Assembly: GCA_021813025.1 (NCBI GenBank)
Contig: JAKAME010000005.1
Location: 1 to 38,238 of the forward strand
Direction of reading: 5' to 3'
Length of the DNA: 38,238 nucleotides
Origin: Microcaldota archaeon
Lineage (GTDB): Archaea; Micrarchaeota; Micrarchaeia; Anstonellales; Anstonellaceae
Below the pieces are notes generated by a model. That model was not told the DNA's origin. It worked only from the letters and a program-made list of their open reading frames with translations, and did no database searches. The position numbers and the translations under genes were made by a program. Below are positions 16,966-26,900 of this stretch, one piece after another. Within the stretch, counting starts at the first letter, position 1, and every line of letters begins with the position of its first letter.

Positions 16966-18129
16966 ATGAGCAATCAGGCTATTTATTTGCTTTATGCTTT
17001 TGTTGCTATTTCACTTCTTTTTCTAGCTGGGTGCACGACAAATCAACCGAGTCCCTCAACAAATACGACTCCGATACAGAGCGCAAATCTTGCTGAGCAA
17101 TGTCTTGTTTGCAATAATGAGATGTGCCAAACTGACCGCGACTGCCTATATATCAACGCGGAATCAGCAGACGTATGCAAACGTATGGGAAACGAAATGA
17201 TGCGCGATGATAGATTAAAGGAAGGAGGATGGGCTTTTACAAAGAATAATATTGGGGAGTGCATTATTCGCGTAGCAATAAGAAAAAATGATTCTAATAT
17301 CTGCATATCAAATGGACTTCAACTTGATTGCATAGAAGCCGTGGCAAAAAACAATAAGAATCCGGTCGCCTGCGCAAATTTGCTCCCAGAAAAAGATATG
17401 GCTGCGGAATGTTACAAAGAGTATGCAGATTACATAGGAATACTAACATCGTGCAATCAGTTGGAAACGAGCCAAGGACTGAAAAGAACCGTGTGTGTCC
17501 TTGAAAACTTGAGCATAAGCATAGCCCAAGTTGAGGCTATAACTCCTCAGATATGCGTAATCTGGGGCAATAGCGACCTATGTACGGCAACTATTGCATA
17601 TTACAAAAAAGATGTGCCAATGTGTGATTTGAGCGGAACCGAGAAAGGGAACTGCTATGCTGCAATTGCACTAGAAGATCCGTCCTTTGACCTAAAGAAA
17701 TGCGATGCCGTAGGCGTGGATTATCCTGCTTGCTATTTTTCCGTTGCTAAGCGGACAAACAACCCTGCGATTTGCGATGAAGTCCCATCATCTCTAAAGT
17801 CAAATTGTATCAACGAAATTGCACTATATTCATCGGATATAGACTTGTGCTCACAAATAGAAGACATGCCTAATGCAGTCGCATGCGTGCGATATATATT
17901 GAACAAAAGATGCCCCACATATCCCGAACTGGGAGAGTGCAATATCTCAATGAGCGATTGTGACGTAATGAGACAAGTTTTCCAACTTAGTGGGCGTTCT
18001 GACTCAAATCCAGACCAGTGCTACTACGGAATTGCAAAAAAGAATCTTGATGTAAGTGCATGTAGTAAAATTGGAGACATGAATGCACGCACGGAGTGCA
18101 CACAACTTGTTGGACATGCTGCTGACTAA
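16966..18129 (+). CDS. Putative lipoprotein built of tandem Cys-framed repeats of about 26 aa
   Basis: Signal/lipobox AISLLFLAGC; repeats such as CYFSVAKRTNNPAICDEVPSSLKSN / CINEIALYSSDIDLCSQIEDMPNAVA / CYYGIAKKNLDVSACSKIGDMNARTE; AT-rich compared with neighbours. Confidence 0.75.
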   Translation: MSNQAIYLLYAFVAISLLFLAGCTTNQPSPSTNTTPIQSANLAEQCLVCNNEMCQTDRDCLYINAESADVCKRMGNEMMRDDRLKEGGWAFTKNNIGECIIRVAIRKNDSNICISNGLQLDCIEAVAKNNKNPVACANLLPEKDMAAECYKEYADYIGILTSCNQLETSQGLKRTVCVLENLSISIAQVEAITPQICVIWGNSDLCTATIAYYKKDVPMCDLSGTEKGNCYAAIALEDPSFDLKKCDAVGVDYPACYFSVAKRTNNPAICDEVPSSLKSNCINEIALYSSDIDLCSQIEDMPNAVACVRYILNKRCPTYPELGECNISMSDCDVMRQVFQLSGRSDSNPDQCYYGIAKKNLDVSACSKIGDMNARTECTQLVGHAAD

Positions 18130-18168
18130 ATTGGTTTCACGCCTTTGGCAGTCTGACCCAATAACAAT

Positions 18169-18546
18169 TTATTTCCCCTTCAGCACACCCAATAGCTGCC
18201 TGTCGTAAGTCAGGACTTCCTCCCCGCGCCGGAAGGACAGATTGGCCAAGCAATAGTCGTTGAAGCTGATTTTGCGGCGCAAATTCCTCAACAAGCTGAG
18301 CGTGCCGGCGGCTTCCTCCCTGCTCACTGGATAGAGTTCAAAGCGCTCGTTGGAGCGGATCTCGTCCAAGGCGGCCAGTGCGAAATCCGGCCCTTGCTTG
18401 TAGATGAGGGCAGTGGCCAGTTCTTCAAGAATCCTGTCAGGCACAAGAATGGAGCCATTGGTCGAACGGCTGTCGGAAACGGCCTTCTGGTGGTCGGCAT
18501 CGTCCGCCACTAAGAGGGCGAACAAGAAGCAGGTGTCGGCAATCAT
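18169..18546 (-). CDS. PIN-domain ribonuclease toxin (VapC-like)
   Basis: MIADTCFLFALLVADDADHQKA...; internal acidic residues; ...SFNDYCLANLSFRRGEEVLTYDRQL. Confidence 0.82.
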   Translation of the reverse strand: MIADTCFLFALLVADDADHQKAVSDSRSTNGSILVPDRILEELATALIYKQGPDFALAALDEIRSNERFELYPVSREEAAGTLSLLRNLRRKISFNDYCLANLSFRRGEEVLTYDRQLLGVLKGK

Positions 18547-18776
18547 TGACGCGCCACCCCATAGACAATCTCATCGATGTGCCGGCTGCCATAGGTCTTC
18601 TTTTTGCTCTTTGGGAAAGATTCGACCCATGCAATCAAGTCATCCAAATCCTTGGTTTTGGGGGGCTCCGCTTCCCATCGCCCTGCATTCACAACATCGC
18701 TGAAGCTCATGCCCGCCTTCTTGTGGCGGCGCAGCAGAGCGTAGGCGGCTTCGGAGAGGCTGACCATTTTTACCAT
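18543..18776 (-). CDS. VapB-like antitoxin (DUF217-type)
   Basis: SLSEAAYALLRRHKKAGMSFSDVV; overlaps the PIN gene start by 4 bp. Confidence 0.75.
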   Translation of the reverse strand: MVKMVSLSEAAYALLRRHKKAGMSFSDVVNAGRWEAEPPKTKDLDDLIAWVESFPKSKKKTYGSRHIDEIVYGVARQ

Positions 18777-18803
18777 ATACGTATACTATACATAAACTAT
18801 TTA
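18776..18803. promoter_or_regulatory. vapBC-like promoter/operator: palindrome TATACGTATA and TTTAAATAG TATA box (minus strand)
   Basis: 18776-18785 is a perfect 10-bp palindrome between a minus-strand TATA box and the first in-frame start codons. Confidence 0.5.
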
Positions 18804-18854
18804 AACCTTGCAGACGGCAGCTTTCCGCACTAGGACAAAGACAGGGGTGCCACC

Positions 18855-19019
18855 ATGTCGAGCGACAAAGCGAAGGAATCCAAACGGAGGGAAGCTACCG
18901 GACCTGAGGAAGCCCGCCTCGTCGCCAAAGGGATTTTGGCCTGCATGGAAAAAATCCGCAGCGGCAAAATGAGAACCATTACCCTGCGGCAGGCCGTCCA
19001 GGAGGGCGTTTTCGATTAA
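18855..19019 (+). CDS. Small 54-aa charged protein (not in ORF track), unknown
   Basis: MSSDKAKESKRREATGPEEARLVAKGILACMEKIRSGKMRTITLRQAVQEGVFD*; GGGGTG upstream of ATG; divergent from the TA pair. Confidence 0.45.
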   Translation: MSSDKAKESKRREATGPEEARLVAKGILACMEKIRSGKMRTITLRQAVQEGVFD

Positions 19020-19077
19020 AACTGACCGGATAGTCTGTTTTAAAAGATTTATGACTCTGCACCAGCCCTAGGCCCGC

Positions 19078-19434
19078 ATGAGCGGGCCGGAAGGAAGCGG
19101 CCAAAAAAGAAACCAGAGGTTTGAGGCAAACAATATGGACGCACCTATCCTTAATGCTAAAACGCTGGGCGACCTCATCCCCAGCGCAAATGCGCTTGAA
19201 AAAAACACCCAGAGCCAGCAGAACAAAATCGTGGAAAAGCGGCTTGTTGACGCGCAGATGAAAAGCGTGCAGGAGAGGCAGATTGACAAGAGCGTTGCCC
19301 CCATAGCAGAAAGCGTCAAGCCGGACGCCAAAGCGGCAGCTACTCTTGTGAATGAGGCGCTGGTGCAGATGAGCTATGGGGATTCCGCCGTGATTGTGCC
19401 GCCAGCCAAGGCAGTTGAGAAGAAGAAAGAATAG
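19078..19434 (+). CDS. Hypothetical small protein (start may be 19135)
   Basis: ORF; upstream TTTTAAAAG TATA-like element; alternative ATG at 19135 preceded by GAGG. Confidence 0.5.
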   Translation: MSGPEGSGQKRNQRFEANNMDAPILNAKTLGDLIPSANALEKNTQSQQNKIVEKRLVDAQMKSVQERQIDKSVAPIAESVKPDAKAAATLVNEALVQMSYGDSAVIVPPAKAVEKKKE

Positions 19435-19444
19435 AGAACTGGTT

Positions 19445-20494
19445 TTAGGCTGACATTTTGAATCTCAGGAAAGCGGCCAGCCCGCCGATTCCGGCCAATT
19501 CTCTTCCGCCGTCTGATTCGTGCGAGAAAATCATCACCGGAGTCTTGGTTTTCTCCGCCATTTCGATTATTTCCTCCACATCCTTTCTTTGCCTCAATAA
19601 TTCGTCCAGCACAAGCACTTTCTGCGCTGCCGAGCTGTCCACAGCCGCCCGCACGTTCTTGAGCCCGTAGCACACCTTGTCAGAGCCTTTCGAAATCTGC
19701 GTCTTGAATTCCTCCATTGCCTGCATTTCAAGAGCCACGCGCTCGTCGGCAGCCACGCGCGAGAGCACGCCTTTTTTGAGCAATTCGTTGACGCCTGTGC
19801 GGTCGGCATAGGTGCAATGCTCGATGACAAAGCGCGAGGCAAGCTTCGCATCCCGCTCTTTGGCAAACTTCGAAAAATTGTTTGGAGCAAAGCCGGGGCC
19901 GGACACAATGATTTTGTTTGAGCCTTCAAGGCGCTGGAGGCGGGAGAGCAGTTCGCCATAGAATTGGGAGTGGGCCTCGGCCTGTCTCTTGGATTCGTCC
20001 CGCTTGCTGCCCGAACGCTCAAGCTCCCACTCGTATTGCACCCCATACCCGCGCAAAGAGGCCAGCAAAGCCTCGCGCTCGTCAAGCACAAGCACGTGCA
20101 CTTTCGGCCTTTTGGTTTCAGCTATGGCCTGCTTAAGGCGTGAAAGGTGGTGCTCTTTCCAGTCCTTGAAAATTGAAATTGCGAAATCAGGCTCGGCGTC
20201 AATGGTGTGATAGGAGCCTGCCTGCACGTATTCTACAGGTGTGCCTGAGAGGATTTTGCCTGACAGGCGCAGGCGGTTGGCGTGGCGGGCGAATTCGATT
20301 TTTTCAAGCAGGAGAGTGACGTTGATTTTCTTTTTCTCGGCCTGCGCATCTGGGGTGGCCTTGAAAGAGCGCCATGAGACCGCCTCCACCTTGTCTCCGC
20401 TGGCCAGTATGCGCTCAAGGTGCCAGAGGTCTTCGAGGTTCTCAGGCACCAGCTTGATGAGCCCTTCTTTGCGGTCCTGCTTGACGATTTTCAT
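19445..20494 (-). CDS. pelA: Pelota (Dom34) mRNA surveillance / ribosome rescue factor
   Basis: MKIVKQDRKEGLIKLVPENLEDLWHLERILASGDKVEAVSWR; IIVSGPGFAPNNFSKFAKE; C-terminal eRF1-like domain (VLVLDELLRQR...). Confidence 0.93.
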   Translation of the reverse strand: MKIVKQDRKEGLIKLVPENLEDLWHLERILASGDKVEAVSWRSFKATPDAQAEKKKINVTLLLEKIEFARHANRLRLSGKILSGTPVEYVQAGSYHTIDAEPDFAISIFKDWKEHHLSRLKQAIAETKRPKVHVLVLDEREALLASLRGYGVQYEWELERSGSKRDESKRQAEAHSQFYGELLSRLQRLEGSNKIIVSGPGFAPNNFSKFAKERDAKLASRFVIEHCTYADRTGVNELLKKGVLSRVAADERVALEMQAMEEFKTQISKGSDKVCYGLKNVRAAVDSSAAQKVLVLDELLRQRKDVEEIIEMAEKTKTPVMIFSHESDGGRELAGIGGLAAFLRFKMSA

Positions 20495-20517
20495 AAGCAT
20501 TATAAGCAAACCCAAGC

Positions 20518-20727
20518 TTGATATGTCTTATGGGCGGAACAGGGTTTTGGATTGCGGGCTTGGCCTGCCTTGCCTTTGGCGGAGCCCTCTATTTCGGCTA
20601 TGCCGGCCTGCTGGAGGAGCCCCTGCGCCAAGTGGCTGGAGCGGCATACGGCCTGCTGCCGGCAGGGTTTGGAATACTGGGCTGCGCCCTGTGCGGGCTG
20701 GCTTTTATCGGCCAGACAGAGCCTTAG
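20518..20727 (+). CDS. Small two-TM membrane protein
   Basis: 69-aa hydrophobic ORF between divergent pelota and ABCE1. Confidence 0.4.
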   Translation: MICLMGGTGFWIAGLACLAFGGALYFGYAGLLEEPLRQVAGAAYGLLPAGFGILGCALCGLAFIGQTEP

Positions 20728-20797
20728 GCGGGGCGGGCTAAGCATTAAATACGCCGAAAAACACAAGTTTAACAGCATATACTTAGGTGTATAGCTT

Positions 20798-22567
20798 ATG
20801 CCCCGAATCGCAATAATTGACAGAGACAAGTGCATCAAGGAGAAATGCGGCTACGTCTGCATGAAGGTTTGCCCCGGAGTGCAGATGGGCGACGATACGG
20901 TGACGGTTGACAAGGACGGCTTTCCGGTCATTTCCGAGCAGCTGTGCACAGGCTGCGGCATCTGCCCCAAGAAATGCCCGGTGGACTGCATCACCATCAT
21001 CAATCTGGCCGAAGAGATAGGCACGCCAATCCACCAGTTCGGAGTGAACGAGTTCAGGCTTCATGGCCTGCCCCTGCCGCAAAAAGGGGTGGTTGGCCTC
21101 ATAGGAAAGAACGGAATCGGAAAAAGCACGGCGCTGAAAATATTGGCTGCAAACATCATGCCCAATTTGGGAAAATACAACAGCCCGCCCGACATTAAAG
21201 AATTGGTTGCCTCGCTTCCGCGCGAAACAGGCACTTACATTTCCTCATTAGTTGGCAAGAAAGTGAAAATTTCGCTAAAGCCGCAGAATGTTGACAAAAT
21301 CCCCACAGCCACGCGCGGCAAAGTGAAGGATTTGCTAAAAGCAGTGGATGAGCGCGGGGCGCTAAAGAGAGCGACAGGGCTTTTCGAGCTGGAGGGCATG
21401 ATGGACAAGGAGCTGCGCCACCTCTCAGGAGGGGAATTGCAGCGCGTGGCCATTGCCGCCTCGTGGTGCAAGGACGCTGACCTTTACTATTTCGACGAGC
21501 CTGCCTCCTACCTTGACATTGAGCAGCGCCTGCGCGCTGCGCAGGCCATCAAGGAGCTGGCGAAGGAGAAGAACGTCATTGTGGTGGAGCATGACTTGGC
21601 CCTGTTCGATTATCTCTCTGATTATGTGCATGTTTTCTACGGGCAGGAGAACGCATACGGCGTGGTGTCTGGGGTGAAAAACACGCGTACTGGCATCAAC
21701 CAGTATTTGGGCGGATTTCTCAAAGAGGAGAACACCCGCTTCCGCGACCATGAAATCAATTTCGCGCGCACTGTGTCGGCAGGCAAAAGCAAGAGCCGCG
21801 TATCATTGCGCTATCCTGCGCTGGAAAAGAGGCTGGAGGGCTTCTCGTTCTCTGCAAAAGCTGGAGAGCTGCACGAGGGGGAAGTTGTCGGAATAATGGG
21901 CAGGAATGCGATTGGAAAATCGCTTTTCGTGAAAATGCTGGCAGGAGTGGAAAAGAACGAGAGCGGAGAGGAGCTGGAGCAGGCGCTGAAGGTTTCTTAC
22001 AAGCCGCAGTATGTGAAAGCCCTGCCCGGACTCACTATTGCCGCCCTGTTTGCGCAGTCGAAACTGGAGCCTGCATTTTTCGAGGAAGCCTCGCGCAAAT
22101 TGAATGTGACATCGCTTATGGAAAACGAGCTGGAGCACCTGTCTGGCGGGGAATTGCAGCGCGTGGCCATTGTGCTGGCTCTTTCGCAGGAGGCAGAGCT
22201 TTATTTGCTGGATGAGCCTTCCGCATTCTTGGATGTGGAGCAAAGGCTGCATTTGGCTGGCCTGCTGCAGAGGCTGATTCAGAATTCGGGAAGAATGGCC
22301 ATGGTGGTTGACCATGACCTGGTGTTTCTGGACGCGATTTCTTCCCGCGTCATGGTGTTTGAGGGCGAGCCGGGCGTGCGCGGGCAGGCTGGCGCGCCTG
22401 CCGACAAGCGGGCCGGGCTTAACGCATTCTTGAAGCAGATGAACATCACGCTGAGGCGTGACCCGGATACCGGAAGGCCGAGGATAAACAAACCCGACTC
22501 GGCTCTTGACAGGGAGCAGAAAGAGGCAGGGGAATACTATTACTACGACTCGAAGGCAGGGGAATAG
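20798..22567 (+). CDS. abce1: ABCE1/Rli1 ribosome-recycling Fe-S ABC ATPase
   Basis: N-terminal two-cluster ferredoxin-like domain (CIKEKCGYVCMKVCPGVQ ... CTGCGICPKKCP), twin Walker A, twin LSGGELQRVAI, DEPASYLDIEQRL / DEPSAFLDVEQRL. Confidence 0.96.
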   Translation: MPRIAIIDRDKCIKEKCGYVCMKVCPGVQMGDDTVTVDKDGFPVISEQLCTGCGICPKKCPVDCITIINLAEEIGTPIHQFGVNEFRLHGLPLPQKGVVGLIGKNGIGKSTALKILAANIMPNLGKYNSPPDIKELVASLPRETGTYISSLVGKKVKISLKPQNVDKIPTATRGKVKDLLKAVDERGALKRATGLFELEGMMDKELRHLSGGELQRVAIAASWCKDADLYYFDEPASYLDIEQRLRAAQAIKELAKEKNVIVVEHDLALFDYLSDYVHVFYGQENAYGVVSGVKNTRTGINQYLGGFLKEENTRFRDHEINFARTVSAGKSKSRVSLRYPALEKRLEGFSFSAKAGELHEGEVVGIMGRNAIGKSLFVKMLAGVEKNESGEELEQALKVSYKPQYVKALPGLTIAALFAQSKLEPAFFEEASRKLNVTSLMENELEHLSGGELQRVAIVLALSQEAELYLLDEPSAFLDVEQRLHLAGLLQRLIQNSGRMAMVVDHDLVFLDAISSRVMVFEGEPGVRGQAGAPADKRAGLNAFLKQMNITLRRDPDTGRPRINKPDSALDREQKEAGEYYYYDSKAGE

Positions 22568-22598
22568 ATAAGAAAAGAAACCGCGCCCACTCATGATT

Positions 22599-23831
22599 CT
22601 AGAAAACGGTGTTCCACGGCTGAGTGAAGGGGTTGACATACATGCCGTCGAACATTGGCGGGATGTAACCGTTCTTTTTGTAGGCCACGATGAACTTGTC
22701 GGCCTTGACGCACTCGAAAATGCCCTCGTCCTTGAGATGGAGGTTCTGGTTGATGTAATCCATCCGCTGCCCATAGCTGGCCTTTGCCTCGGAGTCCAGC
22801 ATGAAGAATTCAAGGATTTTTGCCATTGAGTTCTCGCTGTGCGCCCAGTGGCGGGTTTGAGTGGCCAGAAATTCGAAGCGCGCGTCCGGCAGACTTGAGG
22901 TCAGCTTCATGGCGAATCCGTTGATGTCGTCATTCGTTCCGCCCAGCGCCTCGATGATGTTTGCCACTTCGTTTGGCGCGTTGAACAGCGCGTCTCCGTG
23001 CACAAGTATTACCAGCGCGCCGCCGGGCTTGACCAGCTGATAAGCTTTGGTGGCCAGCTCCACCCACTGCTCGGGCGGGTGGAAGTAGAGCATGTGGTCG
23101 AGGCAGACGAGGTCGGCCTGCGGCAGCTCCTGCGACACGCGATAAACGCGGAAGGCGGAGGGGTCGACCGCGACCGGGAGCGTGGCGCGCACGACACAGG
23201 GGCCATCGACACTATCGGCCGAGAGCGCGCCATCTTGTATTGTCAGAAGCCTGGCCAGGCCCACCGTTACCGCAATATCGAAATCGGCTATGGTTCCGGC
23301 ATACTGCTCGTAATGGCCCTTCGGGAACTCGCCATACACCTGCGAGTATTTCACGTGAGGCTTGCAGGGGTCGTAGCCGTTGGAGATTTTGACGGCTTGG
23401 ATGAGGTTGTGCAGCGGGCCGGGCTTCTTGTTTTCGAATTTGCGCGAAAAGAGGCGGCCCAGAGTTTTGAGCGCGCCTTCGTTTCTGTCAACCAGTATGG
23501 CTTCCTTGAACTGCTCGGCCGCCAGCACGCTGGAGGAAAAGACTCCCTCCCCGCAGCCGATGCTCATGTAGGCCTTCGGCTTTTGCAGGGTTGGAACGAT
23601 ATGGCGGCGCACAAGCTCTGCGCCAACCTGCTTCTCGTCGCTGGAATGGTAGAAGGCGTGCAGCAAATCCATGAAGCCCGGCTCTTTGGACACGGTGTAG
23701 CCCCGCTCTGTGCCTGATTTGAGCTGGATGCCGAAAAGCACGCGCTCCAGCGCGCGCAGCTTCTGCGCGCTCAGGCGGGGCTGCTCGCTGACTGGCGGGG
23801 TTTTCCAGACAATTTGTGCAGTAGAGTTCAT
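22599..23831 (-). CDS. Putative class I SAM-dependent methyltransferase (ORF track start 23948; likely start 23831)
   Basis: YMSIGCGEGVFSSSVLAAEQFKEAILVDRN motif I-like; LVCLDHMLYFHPPEQWVELATKAYQLVKPGGALVIL; TATA-like TTTTTATATC upstream of 23831. Confidence 0.65.
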   Translation of the reverse strand: MNSTAQIVWKTPPVSEQPRLSAQKLRALERVLFGIQLKSGTERGYTVSKEPGFMDLLHAFYHSSDEKQVGAELVRRHIVPTLQKPKAYMSIGCGEGVFSSSVLAAEQFKEAILVDRNEGALKTLGRLFSRKFENKKPGPLHNLIQAVKISNGYDPCKPHVKYSQVYGEFPKGHYEQYAGTIADFDIAVTVGLARLLTIQDGALSADSVDGPCVVRATLPVAVDPSAFRVYRVSQELPQADLVCLDHMLYFHPPEQWVELATKAYQLVKPGGALVILVHGDALFNAPNEVANIIEALGGTNDDINGFAMKLTSSLPDARFEFLATQTRHWAHSENSMAKILEFFMLDSEAKASYGQRMDYINQNLHLKDEGIFECVKADKFIVAYKKNGYIPPMFDGMYVNPFTQPWNTVF

Positions 23832-23886
23832 GGGCGTGTATGGGGTTGCAAGATATAAAAATGTGTGGGGCGGGGCGGCAGATGCC

Positions 23887-23908
23887 AAAAATGCATTGCT
23901 GCATTTTT
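23887..23908. promoter_or_regulatory. Perfect 9-bp inverted repeat AAAAATGCA-TTGC-TGCATTTTT between divergent promoters
   Basis: Direct reading; lies between the TATA boxes of the minus- and plus-strand genes. Confidence 0.5.
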
Positions 23909-23969
23909 TCCAAAGCCCCAAAAACCAATCAAAAGCGCATATAAACATTGCATTTTAGGATAATAGCCG

Positions 23970-26900
23970 ATGTTCGTCCTGCAGCTGAGCCGGTCGGATA
24001 CTTTCGCCAATATCTCCAGCCTGCCTGCTTCTTCCGAAATCAACCGCGAAGTGAAGCGCACAGGCGTTTTTCCAACCACTTTCGAGGGCGCGCGGGAAAA
24101 GCTTGAGGCTGCGAAGAAAATGCACAACTGGCGCATGGGCGCCATGGACGCGGCCAGCGGCATCACCTATTCAGAGCGCACAAGCGGGCAGAAAAGCTGG
24201 GACAAGCCAAGAGAGGAAATAGAGGCTGGCGGATACGGAAGCAGGCCGGGCATTTCGGTTGGAAGAAGCCCGGCAGCCGTCAAGCTTGAGGAGATGGGCT
24301 ACAAGGACGGCGAGCAGGAGCTTCTCAACCTCCAGCTGGACGAGCGCTTCCAAAAGGCGCATGCCGAGGCGTCAACAGCAATCGACGGGCTGAAGAGGAC
24401 TTATGACGGCGTCAAGAAACAGCTGGACAGCACAACGGACCCGGCCGGGCGCAGGAAGCTGCAGCTCCTCATGGATGATTTGGCTTATGCGGCCAACGTG
24501 GCGGCATCGGTGGTGCTCAAGGAGGAGGAGCGCTACACACTCTGGGGGGCGAAGGATGCGGCCAGAAAGGGCAGGTTCGAGCAGCAGGCAGGCAGGACGT
24601 CGCTCAGGGACATCTTCTACCAGCTGGTTGACGCCAATTCCTACTTGGCGCACGAAAGCTTGGCAGGCTTTTACAACGTCCAATACGACAGCGGCGGCAG
24701 GCCGGAATACCTCACCAATGCGGCGCACCCTGAGCTTGAGAAATATTATTCATACATAAATCTGGCCAAAGGAAGGATGGACTCGCTTGGCAAGGCCGGC
24801 CAGTATGAGAAGCTTGTGGAGAATTATGCCTACAACCTGGGGCAGTTCGAGGCCTATTTCAACAGGGCGGTGGAAAAAGAAACCTCGTGGTTTCAGTATT
24901 CCAAAAGCATACGCGAGGCCCCTACGGGCATTGAGAAAATCTGCGCCGTCGCCTCGCCTTTTGTTGAGGCGGCCAGCCCGGTGGTGGCCGCCCTCTCCAT
25001 GCTCTGGCCCCAGACGGCCATTTTGGGCTATTCTTATTTCAGCGCACAGTCAATCAAAAGCTTTCAGGAGGGGGACTATCTGCACGGGGGGCTCATGGCC
25101 CTCACGCTGGCCGCCCCCATATTCTCCAGCATGACCGGCTCAGGCTCTGCATTTGTGAGCACGGCCGGCAAGGTGGGCTCCGTTTCAAGCAAAGGGGCCG
25201 GCCTCTTCTTCATGGTCGACATCGGCTTCTCCACAGGCCGGCTGCTCATAGACGGCTCCAAATACGGCTTCAGCGTGGAGCAGATGGAGGAGCTGGGAAG
25301 CAGTTTGGGATTCATCGCCATGCCGGCAGTGGTGCACACGAGGCTTGCGAAAGTTGTTCCCAAGAAGGAGCCATATAATCCGGTTGAGGAAGCTCCCCTC
25401 GAACTGAAAGGGGGGGAAGCAACGTCGAAGATTAAACTCAAAATATTTGAAGGGGCTGACCAAAAGAATCGGCAAAGCAATGAGGAGATGTATTCCGAAG
25501 CCGAGGCCACCCTTAAAGACGGGCAAAAAATAAATATTGTCAGGGTAAAAAATACCTCAAACAAAAAGCAAATGCGGGTTTTTGATGGGATGTATTCCCT
25601 TCTTGAGAGAAATTTCAGGGAAAGTGAAATAGAATCAAAGGATGATTACCTGAATTTCATCCAAGATGCGTATTCTGACAATTTCTTTGTGAATGTGGCA
25701 TACGATTTGAACGGCAGGGTAATCGGCGTCGGCACCTACAGCTATCTCGGAAAAATCAGCTCGATAATGGGAAATGTCATTGCCGTGGACCCCGGCTACA
25801 GAAATCTTGGGCTTGGCCAGGCCCTTCTTGACTTTCGGGACGTGCAGGCCTCAAAGCATGCAAAGAACCTTGGTTCGGAAATAAAATACGCGATTGCGGA
25901 GATAGACCTTCCAAATGCGGGCTATGACCCCCCTGGCCTGGTTAGCGGGCGCCTTAAATTCCATACTGAGGCAACAAATGTCAGATTTGTCAAAACAGAT
26001 GGGGGAGGGCCACTTGTATACATAATGCCCGATATGCAGGCGTATTTTGAGAACCCGTCCGCAGGCAAGGCGGATGAATGGCTCATTTTTGCAATCAGAA
26101 AATATGACGGAGGGAACAAAATCAGCGGTAAGGAAATCTATCCGCTGTTAAAATACTATTACATTGATTATCTTGGCATAGAATGCGGATTTGACATGCA
26201 GCATATGCGCCAGTACTTTATACAAACCCTTAATGCGAATTTCTCGCTTAACATCCCGCCGGGTGCATCAGAAAAGAAGGTGGAAAGGATATTCAACAAA
26301 AATGCCTCTTCGAGACAATTCGAATTCACAAAGCCTGCTGATTGGATTGAGAAGGATATAGAAGTTCGTGAGATAGAGCCTCTTACTCGTCGCGGAAAGC
26401 GGAGCGCCTCACCCGAAGCGAAAAAGACGAAAGCAGAAACACAAACCAAGAAAACCTGGCCGGAACAGCTTGCGCCAGACAACCTGAATCCGGACGCCAG
26501 AAAACAGAAGTACAGGATTGAATCCAATAAAAAAATCATGACATGGGAGGAATTCAAGGAGGAATATTACAAGTTTAGGGATGACTTTTATTCAAGGCAC
26601 GATAGGAACGAAATAAGGCTTCCGGAAAAATTCGTTAACAGCCTGCGAAACAGGAAAGCGTTGTGGAGTTTTGTCAAGGAATACGACGGCGGGCTTCCTG
26701 CCATAAGGAAAAGGCTTACCAAAGAGGCTGCCCAAGCCACGCTGGAGACAAAACCTATCCAAAAACACGAAACCTTCTCGCAGGAAGGTTATGATTTCCT
26801 ATTCGGCCGCATTGCACATCCCCTATTCGATATCACTGAGCCGCAAACAGGCCTTATTTATAGAGAACTCCAGAATGAAGTCGGACCGCAAGCAATCTCT

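Noticed and set aside
21803-22813. Minus-strand 336-aa ORF opposite ABCE1
   Set aside because: Shadow ORF; ABCE1 motifs are clear on the plus strand
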